From Craterilacuibacter sinensis (GTDB lineage: Bacteria; Pseudomonadota; Gammaproteobacteria; Burkholderiales; Chromobacteriaceae), in the NCBI RefSeq assembly GCF_009831765.1, contig NZ_WSSB01000009.1:123875-187874 (forward strand): a stretch of DNA of 64,000 nucleotides, given 5' to 3'. Below, piece by piece: positions 1 through 8,534 of the stretch. The translations under genes were made by a program, and so were the position numbers. Every line of letters begins with the position of its first letter. Position 1 is the first letter of the stretch. The notes under the pieces were generated by a model, which saw nothing but the letters and a program-made list of their open reading frames with translations, had not been told where the DNA came from and did no database searches.

Positions 1-956
1 TGCCCGAAGAGCTGGGCGGCCTGGCTTTTCCGCTCTCCGGCATCGCGCTGATCCAGGCGCAGGCCGGACGCACGCTGGCCGCCACGCCGCTGTTGTCATC
101 CAATATCCTGTGCGCCGGCACGCTGGCGCTGTGTGCCAGCGATGCGCAACAGCGCGACTGGCTGCCGGGCCTGGCTAGCGGCAAGCTGCGCGCAGCACTG
201 GCGCTGGACGAAGGCCCGCGCCACGACCCGGTGCGCATCACCCTCGCCGCCCACCGTGTGGGCGACAACTGGCTGCTGGATGGTGCCAAGGCCATGGTAA
301 TGGATGGCACGTTGGCCGACACCCTGCTCGTTGCCGCTACGCTGGATGGCGAGACAGCGCTCTTCATACTGCCGGCCGACAGCGCAGGCATCACGCGTAC
401 GCCGCTGGCGCTGATCGACAGCCGCGATGCCGCCCGCTTCGCGTTTGAGCAGGTAGCCGTTGCGGCAGACGGACTGTTGGCACGTGGCAATGCGGCCGAG
501 CAGGTACTCGCGACCGTACTTAACCGGGCGCGCATCTGCCTGGCGGCAGAAATGCAGGCCATCAGCCGCGTGCTGTTCGATACCACGCTTGACTACCTGA
601 AACAGCGCCAGCAATACGGCGTCTTGCTGGGCAGCTTCCAGGCGCTGCAACACCGTATGGCGCGACTGTTTACCGAGCTGGAACTCGCCGAAAGCTGCGT
701 CGCGGCGGCACTGTCTGCACTCGATGGCGATGGTGATCTGGCGCTGTTGGCCGCACTGGCCAAGGGCAAGACGGGCGAAGTCGCACTCAAAATCGCCAAC
801 GAGGCGGTGCAACTGCACGGCGGCATCGGCGTCACCGACGAGCTGGATATCGGCCTTTACCTCAAGCGCATCCGCGTCGCCGAAGCGCAGTGCGGCGACC
901 ATATCTTCCAGCGCACCCGCTACGCACACCTGATCCAGCTGGCGGAGGCGCTATGA
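1..956 (+). CDS. Acyl-CoA dehydrogenase, 5'-truncated by window edge
   Basis: FAD-dependent alpha,beta-dehydrogenation of an acyl-CoA thioester, probably a steroid side-chain CoA ester. The frame is open from base 3 without a start (PEELGGL is the usual mid-domain PE-x-GG motif), so the N-terminal alpha-helical domain begins before the window. The visible C-terminal helical domain carries RQQYGVLLGSFQALQHRMA and LHGGIGVTDELDIGLYLKR, which is the type of C-terminus seen in the FadE28/ChsE1-like partner of two-subunit steroid dehydrogenases. The other subunit may lie upstream. The stop overlaps the next start (ATGA), so the two are translationally coupled. The family is certain; the substrate is inferred from context. 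Confidence 0.9.
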   Translation, partial: PEELGGLAFPLSGIALIQAQAGRTLAATPLLSSNILCAGTLALCASDAQQRDWLPGLASGKLRAALALDEGPRHDPVRITLAAHRVGDNWLLDGAKAMVMDGTLADTLLVAATLDGETALFILPADSAGITRTPLALIDSRDAARFAFEQVAVAADGLLARGNAAEQVLATVLNRARICLAAEMQAISRVLFDTTLDYLKQRQQYGVLLGSFQALQHRMARLFTELELAESCVAAALSALDGDGDLALLAALAKGKTGEVALKIANEAVQLHGGIGVTDELDIGLYLKRIRVAEAQCGDHIFQRTRYAHLIQLAEAL

Positions 957-2593
957 GTGCACTCGCTTCCTGGCACCAGCAGATGGCGACGCTCACCGCT
1001 GCCGGCGCACCGTTTGCCATCACCGAACTGAATGGCCAGCCCGCCTTTGCCCATGCTCCGGCCACGCTGAACACGGCGCTGGAACAGGGCCGCGTTCATG
1101 GCGCGCAGGACTTTATCGTCTGCCACGATCAGCGCCTGTCGTTTGACACCTACTACGCCGAAGTCGAACGCGTGGCCGCAGCCCTGCTCTCCCGTGGTCT
1201 GGCACAGGGCGAGCGCGTCGCCATCGCCATGCGCAACCGTCCCGAGTGGCTGATCGCCTTTCACGCCATCATCAAGGCTGGCGGCGTCGCCTGCGCACTT
1301 AATAGCTGGTGGCAGGGCGACGAACTCGCTGCTGCGCTGGCGGACTGTGGAGCCAGCTGGCTGATCGCCGACGCCGAGCGTCTGGCACGGCTCGATGGCC
1401 GGCTGGAGCATCTTGCCGTGATCGGCGTCGACGGCGCCGCCGCTAACGATTTTGCCGCACTCTCAGGCCCCACACCGGCACGCTGGCCACTGCCCGCGCC
1501 TGAGGATGCGGCCGCCATCCTGTTTACTTCCGGCACCGGGGCACGCGCCAAGGCGGCCTTGCTGTCGCAGCGCGCGCTGGCGCAAGCCGTATTCTCGCTC
1601 GACTTTTTTGCCGCTGTCGGTGCCATGGTGCAGCCGGAGCTGATCGCCCGCACCAGGGGCGTGCGGATGAAAAGCCTGCTGGCCGTGCCGCTGTTTCATG
1701 TCAGCGGCCTGATCGCGCAATTCTTTTCTGCGCTGCGCGGCGGGCGCTGCCTGATCATGATGAAAAAATGGGATGCAGCCGAGGCGCTGCGCCTGATCGA
1801 GACCGAAGCCATCACCCAGTTCAACGGCTCGCCGGCGATGCAGGTCGACCTGATCAACCACCCGGGCTTTTCGTCCGAGAAGCTATCCAGCCTGATCGGC
1901 CTGGGTTATGGCGGCGCCGGCGTGCCGCGCACCCTGTCCGGCGACATCGCGGCCCAGTTGCCGCAGGTGATTCAGGGTAGCGGCTACGGCATGACCGAAA
2001 GCAGCGGCATAGGCTGCGTCAGCAGCGGCGTGCTGTTTGCCGAACACCCCGACGCGACGGGCCTGCCCTCGCCGGTGGTGCGCCTGCGCGTGGTTGATGC
2101 CGCAGGCAACACCCTGCCGGCAGGAGAGGAAGGCGAAATCCAGCTATCGGGCCCGGTGCTGATGGACGGCTACTGGCTGCACGGCCAGCTTGAACGCAGC
2201 ACTTTTGATGGCGGATGGTTCGCCAGCGGCGACATCGGCCGCATCGACGAGACCGGCCTCGTCTATCTCACCGGACGCAACAAGGAAGTAATCAACCGCG
2301 GCGGCGAGAAGATCGCGCTGGTCGAGGTGGAAAACTGCCTGATTGCCCACCCCGACGTGCTGGAAGTCGCCGCCTTTGCGGTGCCTGACACGCGCCTGGG
2401 CGAACGACTGGAAGCGCAGGTGGTGATGAAACCGGGCAAGATTTTCGACGCCGGGGCCATCCGCGGCTTCGCCCTGGCGCGCCTGGCCGCCTACAAGGTA
2501 CCCACTACCATCCATCTGCGCATGGATGCCTTGCCGCGCAATGCCTCGGGCAAGCTGCTGCGCCGCCAACTGGGCAACGCGGTAAGGAACTAG
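953..2593 (+). CDS. Acyl-CoA synthetase (AMP-forming, class I adenylating enzyme)
   Basis: Activates a carboxylic acid to its CoA thioester via an acyl-AMP. It has 546 residues, the normal family length. The P-loop-like A3 motif is FTSGTGARAK (residues 191-200), degenerate against the usual TSGTTGxPK but keeping the terminal Lys. Also visible are YGMTESSGIG (A5), YLTGRNKEVINRGGEKI (A7/A8 hinge) and the C-terminal catalytic Lys in ASGKLLRRQL (Lys534). The start at 953 overlaps the preceding dehydrogenase stop. A longer frame opens upstream at 890 but would lie inside the previous gene. In this operon it probably activates a steroid acid or a ring-degradation acid (FadD3/FadD17-like role); that specificity is inference. 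Confidence 0.9.
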   Translation: MSALASWHQQMATLTAAGAPFAITELNGQPAFAHAPATLNTALEQGRVHGAQDFIVCHDQRLSFDTYYAEVERVAAALLSRGLAQGERVAIAMRNRPEWLIAFHAIIKAGGVACALNSWWQGDELAAALADCGASWLIADAERLARLDGRLEHLAVIGVDGAAANDFAALSGPTPARWPLPAPEDAAAILFTSGTGARAKAALLSQRALAQAVFSLDFFAAVGAMVQPELIARTRGVRMKSLLAVPLFHVSGLIAQFFSALRGGRCLIMMKKWDAAEALRLIETEAITQFNGSPAMQVDLINHPGFSSEKLSSLIGLGYGGAGVPRTLSGDIAAQLPQVIQGSGYGMTESSGIGCVSSGVLFAEHPDATGLPSPVVRLRVVDAAGNTLPAGEEGEIQLSGPVLMDGYWLHGQLERSTFDGGWFASGDIGRIDETGLVYLTGRNKEVINRGGEKIALVEVENCLIAHPDVLEVAAFAVPDTRLGERLEAQVVMKPGKIFDAGAIRGFALARLAAYKVPTTIHLRMDALPRNASGKLLRRQLGNAVRN

Positions 2594-2668
2594 ACGATCT
2601 CGTCCGCATGGGGGATGGCGCAAGGGACGCCACAGGACAAGATGAAAACAACAACAGGAGAGACGCGC

Positions 2669-3880
2669 ATGGGTCTGCAAGGACAAGCCGCCATCGTCGG
2701 CGTGGCGCAATACCAGCCGGAAAAATATTCGACCGCACCCAGGATGTTCCATCTGGAACAGGTGGCTGACCTGGCGCGCCAGGCACTGGCCGATGCCGGG
2801 CTTGCGGCATCCGACATCGACGGGCTGTGCGTCAACGGCCCGCATTTTCACGAGGCAAGCAGTTTCGTGCCGGCCATGGTCGGCGAGTATCTGGGCGCCC
2901 AGCTTAATTTCGGCGAAGTGGTCGATCTGGGCGGCGCCTCAGCGGTAGCCATGGCATGGCGCGCGGCAGCGGCGATCGAGCTTGGACTGTGCCAGGCCGT
3001 GCTGTGCGTGATTCCGCAGCGCATGGCGCCGATGGGGCCGGACGAAGACCCGATGGCGATGGCGCGGGCGATGCGCTACGGCGGGCACAGCACCGCCTTT
3101 GGTGCCCCCGAGGCTGAATTCGACCTGCCCTACGGCCATATGGCGCAAAACACCGGCTACGCGATGATCGCCCAGCGCTACAAGGCGCGTTACGGCTACG
3201 ACGAGGCGGCAATGGCCAAGATCGTCGTCGACCAGCGCAGCAATGCCTGCGCCAACCCCAAAGCCATGTTCTACGGCAAGCCGCTCTCCATCGACGATGT
3301 CCTCGCCAGCCGCATGGTGGCCGACCCCCTGCATGTACTGGAAATCGTGATGCCGGTCGCCGGCGGTGCCGCCTTTATCGTGACCAATGCCGCGCTGGCC
3401 GCGCGCAGCCGCCACCGCCCGGCATGGATCAAGGGCTTTGGCGAACACATCATCAGCAAGTCGCCGACCTACGCGCCCGAAATGCTGGACACACCAATCG
3501 GCCCGGCCGCCAAACGTGCCTTCGCCATGGCCGGCATCACGCCGGCCGACATTGATGTCGCCCAAATCTACGACTGCTACACCATCACCGTGCTGCTGAC
3601 GCTGGAAGACGCCGGCTTCGCCAAAAAGGGCGAAGGCATGGCCTTCGTGCGCGAGCATGATCTGACCTACAAGGGCGACTTCCCGCTCAACACCCACGGC
3701 GGCCAGCTTGGCTTCGGCCAGGCCGGCTCCGCCGGCGGCATGAGCCAGCTGATCGAGGCGGTGGAACAGATCCGCGGCACTTGCGGCGAACGCCAGGTCG
3801 CACACTGCGACAAGGCCTTTGTCTCCGGCACAGGTGGCGTGATGAGCGAACAGACCGCGCTGATTTTGATGGGGGAATGA
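2669..3880 (+). CDS. SCP-x/lipid-transfer type thiolase or steroid side-chain aldolase
   Basis: A 403-residue thiolase-fold protein of the non-classical SCP-x/Ltp group. It starts with the strand-1 motif AAIVGVAQYQPEKYS and has the IYDCYTITV segment and the NTHGGQLGFGQAGSAGG active-site histidine loop typical of Ltp2-like proteins. Ltp2 is a retro-aldolase that releases the last side-chain unit from 17-hydroxy steroid-CoA and needs a DUF35 partner; the next gene supplies a DUF35 domain. The start is set at ATG 2669 because ACAGGAG lies just upstream and the protein begins at the conserved strand; an in-frame upstream ATG would add 18 unlikely residues. It could instead be a beta-ketothiolase; sequence alone does not settle this. 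Confidence 0.85.
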   Translation: MGLQGQAAIVGVAQYQPEKYSTAPRMFHLEQVADLARQALADAGLAASDIDGLCVNGPHFHEASSFVPAMVGEYLGAQLNFGEVVDLGGASAVAMAWRAAAAIELGLCQAVLCVIPQRMAPMGPDEDPMAMARAMRYGGHSTAFGAPEAEFDLPYGHMAQNTGYAMIAQRYKARYGYDEAAMAKIVVDQRSNACANPKAMFYGKPLSIDDVLASRMVADPLHVLEIVMPVAGGAAFIVTNAALAARSRHRPAWIKGFGEHIISKSPTYAPEMLDTPIGPAAKRAFAMAGITPADIDVAQIYDCYTITVLLTLEDAGFAKKGEGMAFVREHDLTYKGDFPLNTHGGQLGFGQAGSAGGMSQLIEAVEQIRGTCGERQVAHCDKAFVSGTGGVMSEQTALILMGE

Positions 3881-3882
3881 AG

Positions 3883-4815
3883 ATGAGCAATAAACCGCAA
3901 CCGGCCATCACCGATATTTCGCGCCCCTACTGGGACGCACTTAAGCAGCACCAGATCAAGCTGCAGCAATGCAACGCCTGTGCTCTCTGGGTATTTTTCC
4001 CGCGCAGCCACTGCCCGCACTGCCTGTCCGATGCGCTGCAATGGCGCGAGGTATCAGGCCAGGGCAAGCTTTTGACCTATACCGTCGCCCGCATCCCCAC
4101 CCTGCCCGACTTCGCCGACGAGGCGCCACAGAAGCTGGCTGTGGTGGAACTGGCCGAAGGCGTGCACCTGAACACCACCCTGATCGGCCTTGATGAAGAC
4201 GAAATTTGCATCGGCATGGCGGTGAAACCGGTGTTCGACGCGCGCGGCGAGACCACCTTGCTACGCTTCACCGGGATAGACAAGACGCTGTCAGTCATCG
4301 AAGGCCAGACGGACGAAGCGGCAGCAGAAACCGGACAGATGCAGGCGAAGCGGCAGATCCACTTCAAGGATTTCGCCTCGCTCAAGGCGCTGATCAGCGA
4401 CGAATTCTCGCCGTGGAGCAACCGTTACTCGGTGACACAGGACATCATCAACCAGTTTGCCGCGCTCTCCGGTGACGACTACTGGATCCATACCGATCCG
4501 GAGCGGGCGAAAAAGCACAGCCCGTTTGGCGGCACCATCGCTCACGGCATGCTGATCCAGGTACTGCTGTCGCGCCTCACCATACCGCTAGGCTGGGAGC
4601 TGACCGGCTTTGGCAATATGGCCAACTACGGCAGCAACAAGCTGCGCTTCCCCTCGCCGGTGCCTGCCGGCAGCCAGATCCACGGCCGCGCGCGCATCAA
4701 GGCGGTGGACGAAGTCAAGGCCGGCACCCAGCTGACGCTGGAGATGTGCGTACATGTGGTCGGTCAGGAACGCCCCGCGCTGATCAACGAGCTGATCGTG
4801 TTGTATATGCCCTGA
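3883..4815 (+). CDS. DUF35 (Zn-ribbon/OB-fold) fused to MaoC-like hydratase
   Basis: A 310-residue two-domain protein. Residues 10-140 are a DUF35 rubredoxin-like zinc ribbon (Cys30, Cys33, Cys44, Cys47) followed by an OB fold. Residues 165-310 are a MaoC hot-dog hydratase with the motif GDDYWIHTD and the following GGTIAHGM. ChsH2 of mycobacteria combines the same two activities in the opposite order (hydratase first, DUF35 last), so this is a permuted arrangement. Likely role: hydrate an enoyl-CoA and hold the aldolase encoded just upstream. GGGGGA at 3871-3876 is well spaced for ATG 3883; ATG 3877, which overlaps the upstream stop, is an alternative. A strong terminator follows. Confidence 0.87.
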   Translation: MSNKPQPAITDISRPYWDALKQHQIKLQQCNACALWVFFPRSHCPHCLSDALQWREVSGQGKLLTYTVARIPTLPDFADEAPQKLAVVELAEGVHLNTTLIGLDEDEICIGMAVKPVFDARGETTLLRFTGIDKTLSVIEGQTDEAAAETGQMQAKRQIHFKDFASLKALISDEFSPWSNRYSVTQDIINQFAALSGDDYWIHTDPERAKKHSPFGGTIAHGMLIQVLLSRLTIPLGWELTGFGNMANYGSNKLRFPSPVPAGSQIHGRARIKAVDEVKAGTQLTLEMCVHVVGQERPALINELIVLYMP

Positions 4816-4841
4816 ATGTGTGTACCCTCGATGTGGTGCTT

Positions 4842-4869
4842 GGCCCCGTTAATCGACGGGGCCTTTTTT
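4842..4869 (+). terminator. Rho-independent terminator of the first plus-strand operon
   Basis: Perfect 8-bp stem GGCCCCGT/ACGGGGCC with a 6-nt loop followed by six T. It lies 26 bp after the DUF35-MaoC stop and closes the operon. Confidence 0.93.
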
Positions 4870-4986
4870 GCGCCCTTCCCAAACATGGCATAGCAAAACC
4901 TGCCAAACCGGCAAGCGGCCAGGCAAACAGCCACATAAGCTGAAGCAACAGGCATTTAGAGTTCCTATCGGGTGAAATGCCCATGC

Positions 4987-5024
4987 AAAACGGCAAGTGC
5001 CAGATACTGGCCACTTGCCGTTTT
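4987..5024 (-). terminator. Terminator-like hairpin after the membrane-protein gene
   Basis: Inverted repeat AAAACGGCAAGTG / CACTTGCCGTTTT with a short loop. A and T runs on both sides let it act in either direction; the nearest gene end is the minus-strand membrane protein at 5041. Confidence 0.85.
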
Positions 5025-5040
5025 TTACCGCGCAGCCGGT

Positions 5041-5571
5041 TTAACGGCTCTGGCTGTGCTCCAGCGAGCTGGCGGGTTTTGCTGCCTTTCTCGCCACCAG
5101 CGCCTGTGCCGCGAAAATGAAGGCTGACCAGAATACGATACCGACGGCCAAGGCGACATAATGCGCGGCAAAAGCCTGCGCGCCAACGATCATCGGGATG
5201 CAGCCCACGGTCAGAAAGAGAAAGGTCGCGCCGTTAATCAGCGTAGTCAGCCGCCCCATCACCTGCAGCAACACCAGCACGAAGATCAGCGCCATAAACA
5301 GGCCAAAACCCATGCTTTGCCCCAGCAGAGCCGGCAGCCAGGCCAAGAGGCCCGAGATGCCGAAGCCTAACAATGCACCACAGGCGGCGGGCAGACATTC
5401 GGCCGGCGCCGCTTGCTTGACCGAGGCGTAGTACCACAAGAATAAAAAGGTAATCCAGCTATCCTTGACCCCAACGGCAAACAGGAACAGCAGATAAAGC
5501 GAGATCACCACCACGATAACGCAATTGATCAACAGCGCCTTGCCCAGGCCGGGTTTTTCCTGTTGTTGCAT
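5041..5571 (-). CDS. Small integral membrane protein (about five TM helices), DUF1097-like
   Basis: A 176-residue, very hydrophobic protein. I count about five transmembrane segments, the first in residues 12-36 (KALLINCVIVVVISLYLL), then two central glycine/leucine-rich pairs and a last one near residues 135-160, followed by a short charged tail. The size and helix pattern resemble the DUF1097 family, but this is not firm and no function can be assigned. ATG 5571 is chosen because AAGGAAG precedes it; a longer frame opens at 5637 but overlaps the upstream hydrolase. Its start follows the hydrolase stop by one base, so the two genes are co-transcribed. Confidence 0.75.
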   Translation of the reverse strand: MQQQEKPGLGKALLINCVIVVVISLYLLFLFAVGVKDSWITFLFLWYYASVKQAAPAECLPAACGALLGFGISGLLAWLPALLGQSMGFGLFMALIFVLVLLQVMGRLTTLINGATFLFLTVGCIPMIVGAQAFAAHYVALAVGIVFWSAFIFAAQALVARKAAKPASSLEHSQSR

Positions 5572-5572
5572 A

Positions 5573-6622
5573 TCAGCTTCCTTGCAAGAGAGAGACAGGC
5601 TGCGTTGCCGCCTGCCAGTAGATGATGCCGTCAGCACCCGGATAGCAGGCAGCCTGACGGCAAAGCTGCAGATGGCGCAAGTGCGCGAGGGTTTCCGAGA
5701 CAGCCATCAATTCGGCCACCGGATTTGAAAGGCGCGTAAACAAGGACTGTGACAAGCCATATGCGCTTGCCGGTGCCACCGTCAATGCCCGGGCAAGGCT
5801 GGCCAGTTGCCGGTGATGATAGGCCGCAATGCGTGCGGCGCGCTGTCTGGCGCCGATAAAGGGCAACTGGTGCGAAGGCAACACCAGCGTGGCTGCAGGC
5901 AGATTTTGCAATACCTGCATCGCCGCCATCCAGCAAGCCAGGGGGTCGCCCAGACGGTTGGACAGATTGAGTCCGACGCTGGGGGTAATACGCGGCAGCA
6001 GTTGATCGCCGGCAATCAGCACGCCCAACTCGGCGCAATACAATAGCGCATGCTCGGGCGAGTGGCCCCCACTGGTCATGACCCGCCAGCGATGGCAGCC
6101 TATGGCCAGCTCGTCGCCATCCGACAATGGGGTAAACGTGGCAGGTGGCGGGCTGACAAAATTGCCGTCGCGAAAGCTGGCCACGGCCAGGGAGAGCGTG
6201 GCGGGCGGCAGCCCGGCCGCGGTAAAGAAGTCGCGCTCGTCGTTGCGATGGATGCCCGCCAGGGTGCGCGCCCAAGTGTCCTGCAGCGCGTGATACTCGG
6301 CTTCGGGCATAGCCAACCCCACCCCCTGTCCCGCACACAGCCAGCCGGCCAGACCGGCGTGATCATGGTGAAAATGGGTACAGATCAGGCGGGTCAGCCG
6401 GTAACGGCGCAGCAGTGACTGCCACAGCTCGCGCGTGACATCGGTCGCGAGGCCGGTATCGACCAGCGCCCAGCCTTCGCCATCAGCGATCAGCCACAGA
6501 TTGATGTGGCCGGGCGGAAACGGCATTGGCATCCGCAGCCACAATACGCCGGGGGCAACTTCAATTGTGCTAGCTGCAGCGGGTGGATCGGCAAACGGGT
6601 AATGCAATTCGGTGTCGGACAT
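5573..6622 (-). CDS. Metallo-beta-lactamase-fold hydrolase
   Basis: A 349-residue binuclear-metal hydrolase. The signature HFHHDHAGL (HxHxDH) follows strand LICT, and downstream GGHSPEHALLY and the metal-bridging aspartate region VLIAGDQLL complete the site. The C-terminal winged-helix-like region resembles LACTB2/glyoxalase-II-like thioesterase relatives, which often hydrolyse thioesters. Within a CoA-based catabolic locus, a salvage acyl-CoA thioesterase is a reasonable guess but is unproven. ATG 6622 is preceded by GAGGG. The gene is followed at once by the small membrane protein. Confidence 0.88.
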   Translation of the reverse strand: MSDTELHYPFADPPAAASTIEVAPGVLWLRMPMPFPPGHINLWLIADGEGWALVDTGLATDVTRELWQSLLRRYRLTRLICTHFHHDHAGLAGWLCAGQGVGLAMPEAEYHALQDTWARTLAGIHRNDERDFFTAAGLPPATLSLAVASFRDGNFVSPPPATFTPLSDGDELAIGCHRWRVMTSGGHSPEHALLYCAELGVLIAGDQLLPRITPSVGLNLSNRLGDPLACWMAAMQVLQNLPAATLVLPSHQLPFIGARQRAARIAAYHHRQLASLARALTVAPASAYGLSQSLFTRLSNPVAELMAVSETLAHLRHLQLCRQAACYPGADGIIYWQAATQPVSLLQGS

Positions 6623-6670
6623 AAAACCCTCGTTAGCCGGCTATCCGGGAGCCGCGACAGGATGGGAAAC

Positions 6671-6698
6671 TGAAAAAGTGGGGCGGCCTCCGCCCCAC
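6671..6698 (-). terminator. Rho-independent terminator of the seven-gene minus operon
   Basis: Stem GTGGGGCGG/CCGCCCCAC with a 3-nt loop. Read on the minus strand it is followed by five T. It lies 10 bp beyond the stop of the FATP-type ligase. Confidence 0.92.
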
Positions 6699-6707
6699 TC
6701 GCGCTAC

Positions 6708-8534
6708 CTAGCCGGCAAATGGCGGCAGGCCGGCCCTCTCTAGCGCCGCTGGCGAATATGGCACATAGGCCTGCGCCGCCTCATCACACACATACAGCGG
6801 GTCATCAAAGCGCGCCGGATCGTAGCCTGCGCGCATCAGCTCGGTCTTTTTCAGCTTGAAGGTGGTGGTCATGTCGGCTTGCGGTGCGACGCGCACGAAC
6901 TGCGGGATGGCGTAGCGCGGCAGTCTGGCCTGCACCAGCCGGTAGAACGCAACAGGGTCGAAACTGTGACCTGTCTGCATCACCACCGCCGCCATGCCGC
7001 AGCGCCCCTCGAAACCCGGCACCTGAACGCCGTAGATCGCCACCGACTCCAGAGCCGCAAAATCCGACAAGGCCTCGGCCACCTCGGTGGTCGACACGTT
7101 TTCACTCTTCCAGCGGAAAGTGTCGCCGATACGGTCGACAAACCAGCAGTAGCCGTCCTCGTCGTAGCGCAGCAAATCACCCGAACGCCACCAGGCATCC
7201 CCCGGCGCGAACACGTCGCGCAAGATCTTCTGCGCCGTCGCCTCGGCCGAGGTATAGCCCTCGAAGCGCCCGCCACCGCTCTCGTCGCTGTTGATGATGT
7301 AGCCGATCACCTCGCCGGCTTCGCCGGGGCCTACCTGCCGGCAAAAGCCGCTGTCTTCGTCGCGCACATGGCTGTCGCTCTCGACGTCGTAGGCAATCAT
7401 GCGCACATTGGTCTTGTCCCAGTACGGGATGCGCCCGCAACTGCCCGGAACATTGTCGACATTGATGATGTTGCAGTTGGACTCGGTCGCCCCCCAGCCC
7501 TCGTAGATATCCATAGGCCCGAAGCGCGCGGTGAAACGCGTCCACACATCGGCAGACAGACCTGCGCCCATCATCTTGTTCAGCGAGTGCGAGCGCTCAT
7601 CGTCACGTTCGGGCTGATTGAGCAGGTAACGGCAGATCTCGCCTATGTACTGGCAGACAGTGATGCGGTAGCGCCGGATATCGACCCAGAACTCGCGTAC
7701 CGAAAACTTGCGCCGCACCACAATGGCACCACCGCAGCGCAGCGCGGTCGAACCCAGCGACATCGCCGCCGCGCCGTGGTACAGCGGCAAGAAGCAATAG
7801 AACACATCGTCAGCCGTGGCCGACAGCGTCACCTGCATGATGTCGCCGACGTTGAGCCAGCGCATATGGCTGGTTCTGGCCGCCTTGGGCAGGCCGGTGG
7901 TGCCCGAGGTACAGATGTAAAGCGCCGTATCATCGCCGGTCAGCCCCTCGCGCAAAACCGGGTCCGGATTGCTGTCCGGGCTCTGGCGCGCCAGACGCGA
8001 CAGATCCAGTGCCGACAGCGCCAGCACCTCGCTATCCGGCGTATGCGCAGGATCGCTTACCCGCCATAACGGCACATGGCCGGTGTCTATCCCGCCAAAA
8101 TTGGCCAGACACTCGTCACCGGCGATCACCGCCCGCGCCTCGGTCGCCGCCAGCGCATGACGTAGCGGCGTGCCGGTCAGATGGGTATTGATGAAGCCGC
8201 ACACGGCACCGAGCTTGTTCAGCGCAAACCAGACGATAAAGTATTCGGGCCGGTTTTCCATCACCAGCGCCACCGCATCGCCCTTGCGTATTCCCAGCGT
8301 ATAGAGCGCATGCGCATACTGGTTGACCCAGGCGTTGACGCGCGCGTAGCTCAGGGTCTCGTCGCCATACAGCAAGAAGGGCCGTGTAGCGTGTACCTGC
8401 GCCTGCTGCTCCAGCCGGTCACCCAGGGTATACGCGTCCTTGGGGCGCACGGCATTGGCTACCGCGCTTCTGGCATCCAGCTTCGCCTGTGTTGCCTCGC
8501 GCGAAACGGCAGGACTGATGGCATCGCGTTTCAT
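6708..8534 (-). CDS. Very-long-chain/steroid acyl-CoA synthetase, FATP type
   Basis: A 608-residue adenylate-forming ligase of the FATP/VLACS branch. Motifs: TSGTTGLPK at residues 209-217, YEGWGATESN, and the FATP-specific block YCWFVDRIGDTFRWKSENVS. The mycobacterial homologues of this branch (FadD6/FadD17/FadD19) activate long or steroid side-chain acids. It is the last gene of the operon and its ATG at 8534 overlaps the preceding dehydrogenase stop (ATGA). An upstream extension of the frame to 8876 lies inside that gene and is not used. Predicted role: CoA activation of a C24 or shorter steroid side-chain acid. The family is certain; the substrate is inferred. Confidence 0.92.
   Translation of the reverse strand: MKRDAISPAVSREATQAKLDARSAVANAVRPKDAYTLGDRLEQQAQVHATRPFLLYGDETLSYARVNAWVNQYAHALYTLGIRKGDAVALVMENRPEYFIVWFALNKLGAVCGFINTHLTGTPLRHALAATEARAVIAGDECLANFGGIDTGHVPLWRVSDPAHTPDSEVLALSALDLSRLARQSPDSNPDPVLREGLTGDDTALYICTSGTTGLPKAARTSHMRWLNVGDIMQVTLSATADDVFYCFLPLYHGAAAMSLGSTALRCGGAIVVRRKFSVREFWVDIRRYRITVCQYIGEICRYLLNQPERDDERSHSLNKMMGAGLSADVWTRFTARFGPMDIYEGWGATESNCNIINVDNVPGSCGRIPYWDKTNVRMIAYDVESDSHVRDEDSGFCRQVGPGEAGEVIGYIINSDESGGGRFEGYTSAEATAQKILRDVFAPGDAWWRSGDLLRYDEDGYCWFVDRIGDTFRWKSENVSTTEVAEALSDFAALESVAIYGVQVPGFEGRCGMAAVVMQTGHSFDPVAFYRLVQARLPRYAIPQFVRVAPQADMTTTFKLKKTELMRAGYDPARFDDPLYVCDEAAQAYVPYSPAALERAGLPPFAG

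Noticed and set aside
2593..2604. GACGATCTCGTC palindrome before the thiolase gene
   Set aside because: The arms are in the reverse order (GACGA then TCGTC) and the spacing differs from the operator sites, so I do not count it with them.
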